Shown here piece after piece: positions 31,060 through 41,930 of a stretch of DNA of 64,000 bases. The notes under the pieces were generated by a model. It was not told where the DNA came from. It did no database searches and worked only from the letters and a program-made list of their open reading frames with translations. The stretch is from Anodontia alba. Taxonomy: Eukaryota > Mollusca > Bivalvia > Lucinida > Lucinidae. The stretch is taken from assembly GCA_964016985.1 (NCBI GenBank), contig OZ024821.1, positions 14,991,211-15,055,210 of the forward strand. The letters run 5' to 3'. A program made the position numbers and the translations under genes. The stretch's first letter is position 1, and every line of letters begins with the position of its first letter.

Positions 31060-31895
31060 ATATTTTTTTTTCTTTTTGATTTCAAAAGATGGGTCAGTAG
31101 GTGTGTTTCTCTTCTTTTTTTTTTTTCTTTTTTTTTTGCTTACAAATCAAAAGCATATAAACTAAATGAAGGATACAAAAATATGAAAGACTTTAAACAA
31201 GCTTCTTTGTTTCCAAAAAGTGCAATATTCTTATGTTCCAAAAATTACCAAGTATTTGAAACAAGAATATTTAAGGAGTAAGAATACTAAATACAATTTG
31301 GTGATTTTATGAGACTTCTACCCGACGTTGAGATGAATGATATCCATAGCCCTGCAATAAATTGTATCATTTACCATCCAAGTAAATAGCTGAGGATTAT
31401 ATTATAGGGACAGTCCAATTCACCCCACTTTGACAGGACATAATTTTAGCTATTATTCGTGTGAATACTTTTCAAGTAAGGTTTGAACACTATGATATCT
31501 GAGCCACAAACTAATTGGGCAAGAGCAGATTGCCATCATTTATTTGTCTTGGCTTCTTTGCTTTTCCTTGTTGAGGGTACAGTGTGTGATTTGATTAAGT
31601 TTCTGATGATCTGCCATTTGATATGTTTTGTGTACAGGTAGTAAAAGAAAGTACATAAGCTTTCCATTGTTTAATAAAGTAATTTAGGTTATCTTCTGCA
31701 ACAGGTCTGCCAAAGTCTTTCGGTCAGGTGCCAGTGATTTTTACAGGTTGATCAAAACCGCTGCATATGACATCCAGGCCCCCTAGCAGTCTCTCTTAAA
31801 AATAATGGCTGTTCATAACGGCTTTTTTCGGCCAAATAAAGGTTTTTCAGGATAAATTTTGTACAAAATAAAGAGCATTTAATGGTTTAATTTCT
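31060..31895. other. No gene recognised in IMP3 intron 1
   Basis: A T-rich stretch with MITE remnants at the left (AGATGGGTCAGTAGGTGTG near 31088). No exon or hairpin was seen. Confidence 0.3.
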
Positions 31896-31904
31896 TGGTT
31901 TGTG

Positions 31905-32199
31905 TTGAGGTTTTACGGCCCAGTCAACCCAATGGGGTCATGTCCAGCGCAGTCAGTTTACCTAACCACACGTTTACTGGGCAGGCTTAGTCCTCTAAGC
32001 GGTTAACCAGTATTGTGCACATTCTTTCGCTAGAAACTGACAACTGCCCTTCTTGAATCAGCGGAAGGGAGAGAATGACCGTAGAAAATATTTCATGATC
32101 AATCTCTACGAAAGAATGTTGCCAACCTCGGCGGGGGTTGAACCCGCAACCTCCTGGTCTCCAGTCAGACGGTGCATCCAACTGAGCCACCTAGGCTGG
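31905..32199 (-). mobile_element. tRNA-derived SINE, best copy
   Basis: Minus strand. The head holds TGGCTCAGTTGGATG (box A, plus coordinates 32175-32189) and GGGTTCAACCCC (box B, 32134-32145), as in a tRNA gene. The body is shared with 8221-8449 and 17790-17998. The open frame across it (MAQLDAPSDWRPGGCGFNPR) is a translation of the tRNA-like head and not a protein gene. Confidence 0.85.
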
Positions 32200-32204
32200 A
32201 AAGA

Positions 32205-33025
32205 ACTCCGTTTATGACATTGCCTCTCAAGCAAAATAGGGAGAAAAATTGCAGAAAAAATCAATATTTTCATCTTTAGCTTGCCTTTCTCTTCAGAAAC
32301 ATATACATGAATCTAAGTAACAGAGCTATAATTTGTTGTTACGAAATGCTACATATTTACTCCATCCTTCTCTTGCATTTACAAATTGCCAAATATAAAG
32401 GTTTTCTCATCAAAATACAGGTTTTTTACAGGTTTTTCAGCCAAATTAAAGGTTTTAAAGGATTTCAACAAAATTAAAGGTTTTAAAGGTTCCCCTAGGG
32501 GCCCTGGACATTGGCACGGAATGTTCTGCCATCACTTCCAGGACTGAAAACAAATGAGTATAAATATTGCAATTTTATAACTTTAGAGTATTTATTTAGA
32601 GTAGAAAGCAAATGGCAGAACAGCGAGGATTTGGATATTTGAAATTCTTTTCCATTTGTTGTTATTTTTATGCAATTTCATGCGCGAACGAGAAATGTCT
32701 GAAAAAAAAAAAAAAAAAAAAAAATCATCTCACAGATTTCAATAAAATTTTTTGAGTCAGGGGCTAAAATAGTGGGTCGGTTGCAGGACAGCAAACAAAC
32801 AATTTTTTTTTATTTTTGGCCTGAAGACAATTTGCATGAAATGTCAAAACCTGTTTTGGGGAAAAAAAAATTAATATCTCATCTGCTGAACCAAGAGTAG
32901 AGTGGTAGGCATTAAATTTTTCATAGCTCCAGATAAGGCATTTTTGTCATATTTCACCACTATCACATAATTATGTTGTGGTACTGATTAGAAGAGAGTA
33001 CTCACAAACATATATATTGGAGAAC
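32205..33025. other. Intronic sequence with a worn MITE-F right end
   Basis: 32815-32905 carries AGACAATTTGCATGAAATGT, CAAAACCTGTTTTGG and CTCATCTGCTGAACC. AGGTTTTTACAGGTTTTTC and AAAGGTTTTAAAGG-type short direct repeats lie near 32410-32490, and a poly-A run near 32702. No gene. Confidence 0.4.
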
Positions 33026-33030
33026 TTATT

Positions 33031-33427
33031 GTTTTAAATGTCCATGCTGCATCCACAAAAATGTCTCAAACAAAATAAGTGAAAACACAAACCGTAAATA
33101 CATTATTCATCATTTCAGTATGTTTAAAGTTGCTTTAGCATGGACTTAGTTAACATAAAAGCAACTTTAAACATACTGAAATGATGAATAATGTATTTAC
33201 GGTTTGTGTTTTCACTTATTTTGTTTGAGACATTTTTGTGGATGCAGCATGGACATTTATACATTATGCATCATTTCAGTATGTTTAAAGTTGCTTTTAT
33301 GTTAACTAAGACTTATTATTAAAAGCAACTTTAAACATACTGAAATGATGAATAATGTATTTACGGTTTGTGTTTTCACTTATTTTGTTTGAGACATTTT
33401 TGTGGATGCAGCATGGACATTTAAAAC
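33031..33427. mobile_element. Trimeric foldback element
   Basis: The outer ends GTTTTAAATGTCCATGCTGC and GCAGCATGGACATTTAAAAC are perfect inverted repeats. A ~105-bp module (GCATCCACAAAAATGTCTCA ... CAGTATGTTTAAAGTTGC) occurs inverted at 33041-33135 and directly twice more at 33160-33260 and 33315-33410. The copies are almost identical, so the third module was added recently. Confidence 0.8.
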
Positions 33428-33429
33428 AC

Positions 33430-34340
33430 ACTGTCCTGACACAGTACCCTGGCATTTGTACAAAATAAGAGATGTACAGTGTTGATGTTCTGGACAAGTT
33501 TCAATTCTTCATTTCTATTGAAAACTGAATTAAATCCAACTGTCACATCTAAACTAAGAAGTCCAAAATTTTGATATCTTAAAATTGACATAGAAAGAGA
33601 AAACCCCTTAGCTGCCCTGTATACTGACAAACCCTCTTTGTGTGGTTTCATACACTTTATGCAGGTTAGCCCTGTCATACTGTAACTTTATTTTCTTTGT
33701 CTCGGGATTCTGAAGGTATAAACAAAGGAGGGATAGTCCGATACTTACAAACGGATCATTCAGCCTTTAGCAGACATGTAAGTAGACAACACAGCAAAAT
33801 GCTTTTTTAACCCAGAAACCATTGTTGTCAGGGTTTCAAATATGTATAACACTTTTTTTTAGAAGATTGGGAAATATGCGTTTCATGATCACCAAAATTT
33901 TATTTCACTTTGATTAAACACTGTTCATGTGTTAAAATGAGCAATTAAAAAAAAAAAAATCCCATTACATTTTGATTACAAGTATTAACGGCTTTCCATA
34001 CTTTTAAGCTTTTCCCAGAAACGTTGCCAAATATGGTAATCATGTGACCTAACATAGCCAATAAAAGCTCCACCTATCGGACAAACTTTTGGCAGCAGAC
34101 GAAAGTAAAATATTAATTTTAATTAAAACTAGGATGACTTTAAAGAGACAGGGGATGTGGATAGAGAGGTAAAAAAAAACCGGTTTGACAGATTTTATTT
34201 AAATAAACAAATTTCTCACCAACACACTTGACATTTCCCCAAAAACTTGGCGATACAATTCACAAACTTCCATTTTACCCTAGTCCAGTTCCTTGGGCAG
34301 CTCGATAGTCGCCTGGCGAACGAGGCTAATTTTACCCTAA
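33430..34340. other. No feature recognised in IMP3 intron 1
   Basis: A minus-strand open frame at 33430-33678 (starts MTGLTCIKCMKPHKEGL) is the longest here. It has no splice sites, homology or cysteine pattern that I recognise. The remainder is AT-rich. Confidence 0.3.
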
Positions 34341-34356
34341 TGATTATGTAAACAAC

Positions 34357-35400
34357 CACAGATACTTGGGGTCAGTAGGGCAGTGCAGGCCCAAAAAATA
34401 TCTTGTATATATTTTTTCTCAAGTTATTTTTGTATTTTAGTACAACAGAAACACTGCTGATAAAATTTAAATCATATTCTGTGACTTCTGAAAAGGTTCT
34501 AAAAAACATCACATTTCTCTCAAATGGTAATATATGGACAAGATAACAATAAATGGCCAGCACAGATCTAGGGGGTCCCCACATGCTTACACTGCTACGC
34601 TAACTAAAACAAATGCAACATGCAACTAACTTGCATCCGCTATTTCGGCAAACATTAGTCTTCGCCGCCATATTGTTGTCATAGCCATATCTTGCTGCAC
34701 CGCTTCATTTTTGGCTGAAATATTCTCACCAAACGTCAACAAATTCTTCTACTACATCTACGAACCGTGGATCAGAAATGGGTCAAGTTCTGGATACTGC
34801 CTTCCATTTAGTAAATTATAGATACATCGCAATTGAGTCGAGAGCCAGAATTGGACGGGTTTGAAATCATTGTCGTGTGATTTCAATAAATCGTGATGAA
34901 ATTTCAAATTCTGGTTCTCGGCTCATTTGCGCTGCATATATGATTTAAGTAACGGAAGCCGGCATCCAGAACATGACCCATTTCTGATCTACGGCTTGTA
35001 GATGTAGTAGAAGAATTTATTGACATTTGGTGATAATATTTCAGCCAAAAATGAAGCGATGCAACAAGATATGGTTATGCCACCCATATGGCAGCAAAGA
35101 CTAATGATTGCCGAATTAGCGGATGCAAGTTAGTTGCATGTTGCATTTGTTTTAGTTAGTGTAGCAGTGTAAACATGCGGGGACCCCCAGATCTGTGCTG
35201 GCCATTTATTGTTATCTTGTCCATATTTTACCATTTGAGAGAAATGTGATGTTATTTAGAACCTTTTCAGAAGTCACAGAATATGATTATATTTTATCAG
35301 CAGTGTCTCTTTTGTACTAAAATACAAAAATAACTAGAGAAAAAATATATGCAAGATATTTTTTGGGCCTCCACTGCCCTACTGACCCCAAGTATCTGTG
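34357..35400. mobile_element. Large foldback transposon, 1044 bp
   Basis: The ends CACAGATACTTGGGGTCAGT and ACTGACCCCAAGTATCTGTG are exact inverted repeats. The homology continues inward for roughly 480 bp per arm (for example CTCAAATGGTAATATATGGA / CCATATTTTACCATTTGAG; GCAACATGCAACTAACTTGC; CATCTACGAACCGTGGATCA). TAAACAAC is duplicated at 34349-34356 and 35401-35408. An 8-bp duplication fits hAT or P; no coding sequence remains. Confidence 0.88.
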
Positions 35401-35408
35401 TAAACAAC

Positions 35409-36477
35409 AGTCGGGTATAAAAGCCAAGTCCGATCCGATCCGCCGATCATTTTTCTGCCGATCATAATTTTTATTTTTGTCATTATATCTAAACTATGAT
35501 TCAAATGTCCAGTATATCAGTTTTATATTATCATACATTGCTTAATTAATATTCGACAAATGATATTTCTTTTTTTCAATGCTTTTGGATTTGATTTTTA
35601 AGCAGTTTTCTGTCTTTTAGGGGTATAAAAGCCACGTCCAGTAAATATAAAAAATAGTTTTCTCAGTATTGAAGCTCAAACATGCAGAGATCAGCTCTGT
35701 CTCAGAGAATAAATGGTCACTGGAACATAATTAGTTTCTTGCATATGAAAATTATGTCATATATAAGCTATTTTAGCCTTTTTCTGTCCATCTTTGCTTT
35801 GCATGCATACTATTCTAAAAATAGAAACGCTGGACCGCAACGAATATGAAAGATACAAAATGACACAACTACCGCAGTACAAAAAAAAAAAAAAAACAAA
35901 GACGGGGAAGAAGACGAAAAAGGAGAAATAACATTAATACAGATATTAATATCTATTAGATATTCTTAAAACACTATCTTCCGCGGTCAGAAAATTCCCC
36001 CATTTCGTCTCATTTCAGGACGTTGTTGTAAGTAACGTCATTGTTTACAGGTCTATTTATAGATGCGTCTAATTTGGTAAACAAACAGAAAAAAAAAACT
36101 GATTTTATTGAAACATATGCATATGCTTGTTGAATCACAATGCACATGAACTAAAAGTTCAGCATTCATAGTTAAGTATATTCTATAAAAGGACAAAACA
36201 GAGACAAAAAATCAGGAAATCTCTCTCGGCGATTTTTCTTCCGACCTTCGCTTTTATACCCCTGAAACGAGAAAAATTCACTCTCAATCAAAAACTAGAA
36301 CAATGATTTTAATAATATCATTGCTGTAAATTACAATTATATAATATGACCATATAACTCTCATATACTGGACTTTTGAATCATAGTTTAGATACATGTA
36401 TAATGACAAAAATAAAATTTATGATCGGCAGAAAAATGATCGGCGGATCGGATCGGACTTGGCTTTTATACCCGACC
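35409..36477. mobile_element. Second foldback element sharing the target site
   Basis: The ends GTCGGGTATAAAAGCCAAGT and ACTTGGCTTTTATACCCGAC are exact inverted repeats. High similarity runs ~120 bp inward (CCGATCCGATCCGCCGATCA, TTTTTCTGCCGATCAT). GTAAACAAC follows at 36478-36486 and precedes at 35400-35408. GGGTATAAAAGCC occurs twice forward (35413, 35621) and, as GCTTTTATACCC, twice reversed (36250, 36462). Confidence 0.82.
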
Positions 36478-36505
36478 GTAAACAACCGGTATACCATGAG
36501 GAGTA

Positions 36506-37746
36506 CAGGTCAGTCCCGTTATTACGCGCTGGTCGGGATGCACAAATCCAGACCGCTATATAGGCGAGGCGCGTAGTAAGTTCGGAGCCGACTGAACAGA
36601 CTTTATAAATGTTGACATTTGTATGGGACACACGAATATACATGTTTGGAGGGATTTATGAATGAAAACAATGATATTTCATGTGTTATTTATATAAATA
36701 AACGAATGAGTACTAACGTTGTATGTTTTGTCTTTTTTACACCCTCTGATGTACTTTTTCTGCAATATATACGCTAAATACTTTATTTATGTTTCCATTT
36801 TGTGGCTCGATCCGCCATATTTGCCGGTGTTGTAATACAGACGGTGTTGAAGTGCGGTGTAAGTCACATAAAAAATCCGGTATCAATACTGGTCCCCGCG
36901 AGCATAGCGAATTATTTTAGTCCAGTAAAAGAAATCTTATTAATAAAACAGCAGAAATCGTTAAGTTTTTTAATCTTTCTGCTTGTATAGAATAGAATGA
37001 AAGCTCAAAGAAAAAAAAAATGACTAAACCAAAGCATTTGATTTGTTCAATAGCCTCAAGTTTTTCTTTAACCGTGAAGGCTTTTCTTCTTTGGTTTTCC
37101 ATTTTAATATGTGTTAATCTGATAGCAGAATGAACTTTATCAAGACAACAAATAGTCCCGGACAAATTTCAGAGTTACACGCTCTACTACTTGACCGCGT
37201 GCGCAGTAATCGACGTCCAGTGATCCGCGTTGCTGATTGGATGAATATCTAATTAGGTCGGCAAGGCGGCCATATCAAACTGGAAAATTCGGTGGCTTTC
37301 AAGTATTTACAAATTAATTATGGATAACTGTGGTCATTTTCCCATTCTTTAGATGTGGGATAAGCTATTTCTTGATAGATATGTTTGTATCGTTTAAAAG
37401 TTAAATGCAGTTTTAATTGGCACAAGTTTGTCTTCTTAAAATAAACATCAAAAGGTCAATTACGGTCATTACGCACGTACACAAACAAAAATACATAATA
37501 CATTGATTAGCTTTATTCTTTCAAAATCATTTTTTTTTTTATTTGCTATTATGACATGTACAACAGCAGTAAATAATTTCTTTTTCTGCAGATCGAAGCT
37601 CTGAAAAACAAAATAACACATTTTGTTATTTTGACCTAGAGGATGGGGAAACTGGGACCCTTCGAAAAAATTTTGGGAGGCATGACGTCCCCGCGTTATA
37701 TCCGTATTCGCGCACAAACGACGCGAGTACTAACGGGACTGACCTG
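36506..37746 (-). mobile_element. Tigger/pogo-like element, internally deleted
   Basis: The ends CAGGTCAGTCCCGTTA and TAACGGGACTGACCTG are exact 16-bp inverted repeats flanked by TA on each side (36504-36505, 37747-37748). CAG-starting ends with TA duplication plus the CENP-B-type helix-turn-helix coded at 37037-37102 identify the pogo/Tigger group. The DDE catalytic domain is absent, so most of the transposase has been deleted. 1.24 kb. Confidence 0.82.
37037..37102 (-). pseudogene. Tigger transposase N-terminus (CENP-B HTH), truncated
   Basis: The frame starts at 37102 and reads MENQRRKAFTVKEKLEAIEQ, then IK before sequence unlike any transposase. RRKAFTVKEKLEAIEQI matches the first helix of the CENP-B / pogo DNA-binding domain (typically K+K..LT..EKLE.I). 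Only the first ~22 residues survive. Short, so the call rests on the motif plus the TA-flanked Tigger-like ends. Confidence 0.7.
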
Positions 37747-37948
37747 TATATAGCTTTTGAATAATTTTCAGCAAAAAATATCCATGTATTTGCTATATTT
37801 CAAGATATATATTTTAACGTCATGTTAGATAATAACTTTAAGTTTCGAACAACTTGGTCCTTAATTATAAGCGGTGTCCCAACGATGGGCAATGTAAGCG
37901 ACTGTTTATTTCTTTCGTGCTACCAACACCCCACCCACCATTTCTTAC

Positions 37949-38085
37949 TTTGTGTAGTCTTCCCGTCTTTGAATATAGTATTTTTTCATCACTTTTAGCT
38001 CATGGATATTGTTGTCGACATTCCAAGATATAAAGTCTACTTTCTTCAAAAGTTTCTTTTCGTGAAATTTAAGTTTTCTAACCAT
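37949..38085 (-). CDS. IMP3: IMP3, U3 snoRNP protein: coding exon 1
   Basis: IMP3 is a nucleolar protein of the MPP10-IMP3-IMP4 subcomplex. It binds U3 snoRNA and helps it pair with the pre-rRNA in the small-subunit processome, for 18S rRNA processing. This exon reads [45 protein letters not shown], then two bases of a K codon and donor [21 protein letters not shown] and QRREDYT are the conserved IMP3 N-terminus (ribosomal S4 N-terminal-like region). I chose this ATG because the family starts exactly here; an open frame extends 31 codons upstream but is unlike IMP3. Exons 1-5 join into 150 codons, and human IMP3 has ~184. The human gene is intronless as I recall, so five introns here is notable. 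Confidence 0.96.
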
Positions 38086-38258
38086 ATTTATAATAAAATT
38101 CGACTGCACGTGTTGTTTGTTTTGATCGGAAACACAAGGGAGATTACTCTTACATAAAAGACAGAGGTTGCATATCATAAAATTCTCGTGAAATTTACTG
38201 GAAATTTACTGTGGCGTTTCAGGATTAATTTTTACATTTTCATTGGGGTCACTCTTAT
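38086..38258 (-). other. 5' flank of IMP3
   Basis: Only 173 bp separate the start codon from the transposon at 38259. No clear TATA or initiator was identified. The 5' UTR and core promoter must be here, or lie inside or beyond the transposon. Confidence 0.4.
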
Positions 38259-39377
38259 CACCGCAGGATACCACAGGACACCGCAGGACACCTTTATTTT
38301 CTATATATCTGATACATTTTGACTTGAAAAATGTGTAAAAGTGTATTTTATATCTTTTATAGTACTTTGAATAGACATTGCTGAAAAATAGTTGGTCAAT
38401 ATGGTATGGTTTTGCCTCAGTATGACTATCAATGAATATCACAGCGGTTTGTGATTGTGGCACTCCCTGGACTTTTTTCTTACCTTTCTTCTTACCTTTT
38501 TTTTAAGATAATTATACTTGTAACCTTTGATATCAAATTAGAAAAAAGGATGGATGGATGGAGGGATGGACAGACGCACGGACAAACACAAGAGCGGTCG
38601 GACTTTTTACCATAATTCAGCAAGTTTAACAAATGGGCATGTTGAAACTTGTAATAAGGAACTTTAAATTAAATCCAGAATAAAAAAGTTCCATAATGAG
38701 CCGCTTTTGTGTTTTCATATTATACCCTTTTACGCGTGTATGGATATTACTAATAGGTATCTGTGCTAAATATGTCCTGCAGTGTCCATTACATGTGGAG
38801 AGCGACCTTCGCTGTGTACTTCAAAGATATAAGGTATCTTTGGCCAATATAAGAGACTGGAATACAAGTAATATTTGTTTATTTTACTATTTCTATGCAT
38901 TGTACGGCATTTTTATTTTCATCTGGGATGGGGGGGGGGGGGGGGGGGGGGACGGGCGGGGTGTATTTTATAGTAAATAAATATGTCCTGCGGTGTCCGA
39001 TACAGGTAGAGCGACCTCCGATAATACTATGTGTACTCCAAAGACATAAGGTATCTTTGGCCAATATAAGAGACTGGAATACAAGTGATATTTGTTTATT
39101 TTATTATTTTTATGCATTGTACGGCATTTTTTATTTCATCTGGGGGTATTTTATAGTAAATAAATATGTCCTGCGGTGTCCGATACAGGAAGAGCGAAGT
39201 TCCGATAATAAATATGTGTACTCCAAAGACATAAGGTATCTTTGGCCAATATAAGAGACTGGAATATAAGTAATATTTGTTTATTATTTTATGCATTGAA
39301 AGGCATTTTTATTTCATCTGGTGGGTATTTTGTAGTAAATAAAGGTGTCTTGTGGTGTCCTGCGGTGTCCTGCGGTG
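38259..39377. mobile_element. TIR element with repetitive ends and a 3-unit tandem core
   Basis: The left end CACCGCAGGATACCACAGGA then CACCGCAGGACACCTTTATT. The right end is AATAAAGGTGTCTTGTGGTG then TCCTGCGGTGTCCTGCGGTG. The 40-bp inverted repeat is itself made of CACCGCAGGA-type modules. The core has three direct units starting at ATATGTCCTGC near 38770, 38981 and 39164, each with GACATAAGGTATCTTTGGCC and AATATAAGAGACTGGAATA. The first unit is longer because of the G tract. Confidence 0.75.
38930..38951 (+). repeat. G22 tract inside a repeat unit
   Basis: 22 uninterrupted G followed by ACGGGCGGGG. The equivalent positions in units 2 and 3 read CTGGGGGTA and CTGGTGGGTA, so the run expanded after unit duplication. 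The potential for four-stranded DNA is evident; assembly length may be unreliable. Confidence 0.9.
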
Positions 39378-39598
39378 ATCAGTAGGACCGTTTTCATTGC
39401 AATCGCCTTAGATGAAGCAGTCATTCTTGTTGCATTTCATTTCTCGATGAAAAGCATTAAGACGTCATGAGATATAAACCACACCTTAGGGCGGAGCGAC
39501 GTCAACGTCAACCAGTAACGCTGTTTTTGCTGACGTATGTGTGACGTTGGTCGCGCAATGACGCTACGCGCTATGTGTGCTTTGACCTCCGACAAGCT

Positions 39599-39726
39599 TT
39601 TTCACCGGAGGTAGTAATGCCGGAGGTGGACAGATAAACACACCTTTCACCGGAGGCAGCAACGCCGGAGGTGGACGGACAAAAACAAACCTACTGGTTA
39701 ACCGCTTAGAGGAGTGAGCCTGCCCA

Positions 39727-39761
<35 letters not shown>

Positions 39762-39762
39762 A
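39599..39762 (+). repeat. 46-bp tandem duplication, SINE scrap and poly-A
   Basis: TTTTCACCGGAGGTAGTAAT ... GGAGGTGGACAGATAAACA is repeated as CTTTCACCGGAGGCAGCAAC ... GGAGGTGGACGGACAAAAA. Then ACTGGTTAACCGCTTAGAGG and GCCTGCCCAGT, a scrap of the SINE body in the opposite sense, run into an A tract of about 29. Confidence 0.6.
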
Positions 39763-40068
39763 TCCAAAATATTAGAAAAGATATAACACTTTCTGGCAAA
39801 GGCTTGGTCGATAAAAGATTAATAAAATAAAATGTAAATATAAGAATATATTGAAACCACAAATTTGAGGGTCCATCGAGTAATACAAAACATTAGCTTA
39901 GTTTAATGTACACAAGAAGCCGTTCGGGTTTCACGAAAATTAAACTAGGCTACTCTCGACATCTTTCAGAAAGTCGCTTTTCACTTTTTCTACTTTACAC
40001 AGAAGACGTGTAAATTAGCAAACTTTTCGTATGAGTTTATGCAAAACCATTTGATCGGAACGCACGAA

Positions 40069-40258
40069 AAAGGCCCTTATGCAATTTGCGAACCTGAATA
40101 CAGACCCTAATCATTTCGCGCAGACTGATCTGGGCCTTCGTTGTCTGCTTACAGAATCAATGGATACTGTAGTGTATGTCGACGAACAGAGAATGTCCAG
40201 ATCACACTGCGCCCGCTCAACTGGATCTTCGCTGTTCGCATATGGCATAAGGGCCTTT
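40069..40258. mobile_element. 190-bp MITE with AAAGGCCCTTATGC ends
   Basis: AAAGGCCCTTATGC and GCATAAGGGCCTTT are exact 14-bp inverted repeats. The interior has GCAGACTGATCTGGGCCTTC and CAACTGGATCTTCGCTG. Related but decayed pieces are near 12350, 44740, 48595 and 50175 (GATCAGCCTGCGC words). Target duplication was not identified. Confidence 0.65.
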
Positions 40259-40261
40259 CCC

Positions 40262-41828
40262 ATGTTGCGCATCATTTGTCGTATTTATCTATGCACAAAA
40301 TGTTTTATTAAAATCATTGATATAAAAAAAATCGAACATTTCCTTTTTTCCATGGTAAAAATGGCTGCAAAATATGCAAAAATCGATAGGGTAGATAGTT
40401 TGTATGCAAGTTTTTCAATAAGTTCCACTTGTTCAAAATTTCTGAAAATTTCACAGTATTGTTATGGAACATCAATAACTTAAAATCAGTGAAAAAAAAA
40501 TACACTGGATATCCCCTTTATCGGCGTTAATTTTTTTTTTCAATATCAATAGTCATAGGTAAACAGTTACACCATATCTCACCGAAGATACGACACAACA
40601 CCAGAATGGGACTTAGAGGTGCAGACCTAATAATCGTCCTCGGATATAGTACAGACCCATTTTTTGAAAGAGTTGGAATTGTTTCCTTTAGAAAGCTTGT
40701 CTACCATTCTGGAGTACAAGTTTACATTGCAACAATAGGGAAAATCTAAGAAAATGTGCCACTTTTTTATGTTTTCAACAAATTTGCTCGTGTACCTTTC
40801 ATGGCTGGATGATAATTAGTGTATTATACATCATATGACTCTTCAAGCCTTTTCTTTCACCAAATTAAAGGAGAACGCAACATAAAAAGTTGTTAGTGTT
40901 TCTGGAGTAAAGTGCTAAGCAAACCATTTACTTCGATGCAAGTTTTATCAAAATCGGTCTAGAAATAAGAAAGTTACAATGGTTTGAATATTTTCAAAAT
41001 GACTGTCATGTATGGCGCCATATTTTAGGCTTTGTGACGTCATACAGCCCAAATAAAATATACAAGAACCTAATTATAATGGGTCTTCAACAAGTAGTAT
41101 ATAAGACTAATAAGCTCTTGGTCTTCAAGAATATTTTGCTACAGTTATTAACATGTGCCTATTTATAGTGACAGGCAATCATTTCCCACAAAGTAATCCA
41201 AATTTGTAAGAAGAACAAGTTTTAAAATAGATTTTTAAACTTTTGTGAAACCTCATTAAATAGTCAAAATGGCGGCACCCATATCACCAATGTTGGAATA
41301 TTCAGCTGTCCATAACATCCTTAATTCTTGACCGATTTTGATCAAATTTGCATCAAAATTTATGGTTTGTGAAGCCCTTTACTTTGCAGTACAATATGCT
41401 TTCCCCTTTAAAAATTACTTCTGCTTTACGCGATTTTCCCTTATAGTGTAATATAAGCCTACACTCCAGAATGGAGGAAAAAGTTCAAAGGGAGATAACA
41501 GCAACATCTCCAAAAATGGGTCAATTAAAGCTATAACGGATATAATGCCCTCGTTAGCACCACGGAACGGGTTACACTTTTTACCCAACGCTACATAGAT
41601 TTGAAGCGTTTTACCAAATGTTTGATAGAAGAAAAGTAGTTCAGTCAGATCCTAACCCTCAGTTGTTATTTTAGATTTGGGTTTTCAGTAATCTTTTTAT
41701 AAAACTCTGCTGAAATCAACTATCTGACCAACTATTGTATACCACAGCTTTGAGTGCTACTGATATTTTAACAAAATTTTACAGGTTGTAGATATTAGTG
41801 TTTAATATTGTGCACAGACTTTTTTAAA
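40262..41828. other. No gene recognised
   Basis: A long stretch without MITE hairpins. Open frames are short and lack splice signals. Words such as CAAAATGGCGGCACCCATAT and AAAATCGGTCTAGAAATAAG look like repetitive DNA, but I see no second copy in this window. Possibly a diverged transposon. Confidence 0.3.
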
Positions 41829-41930
<102 letters not shown>

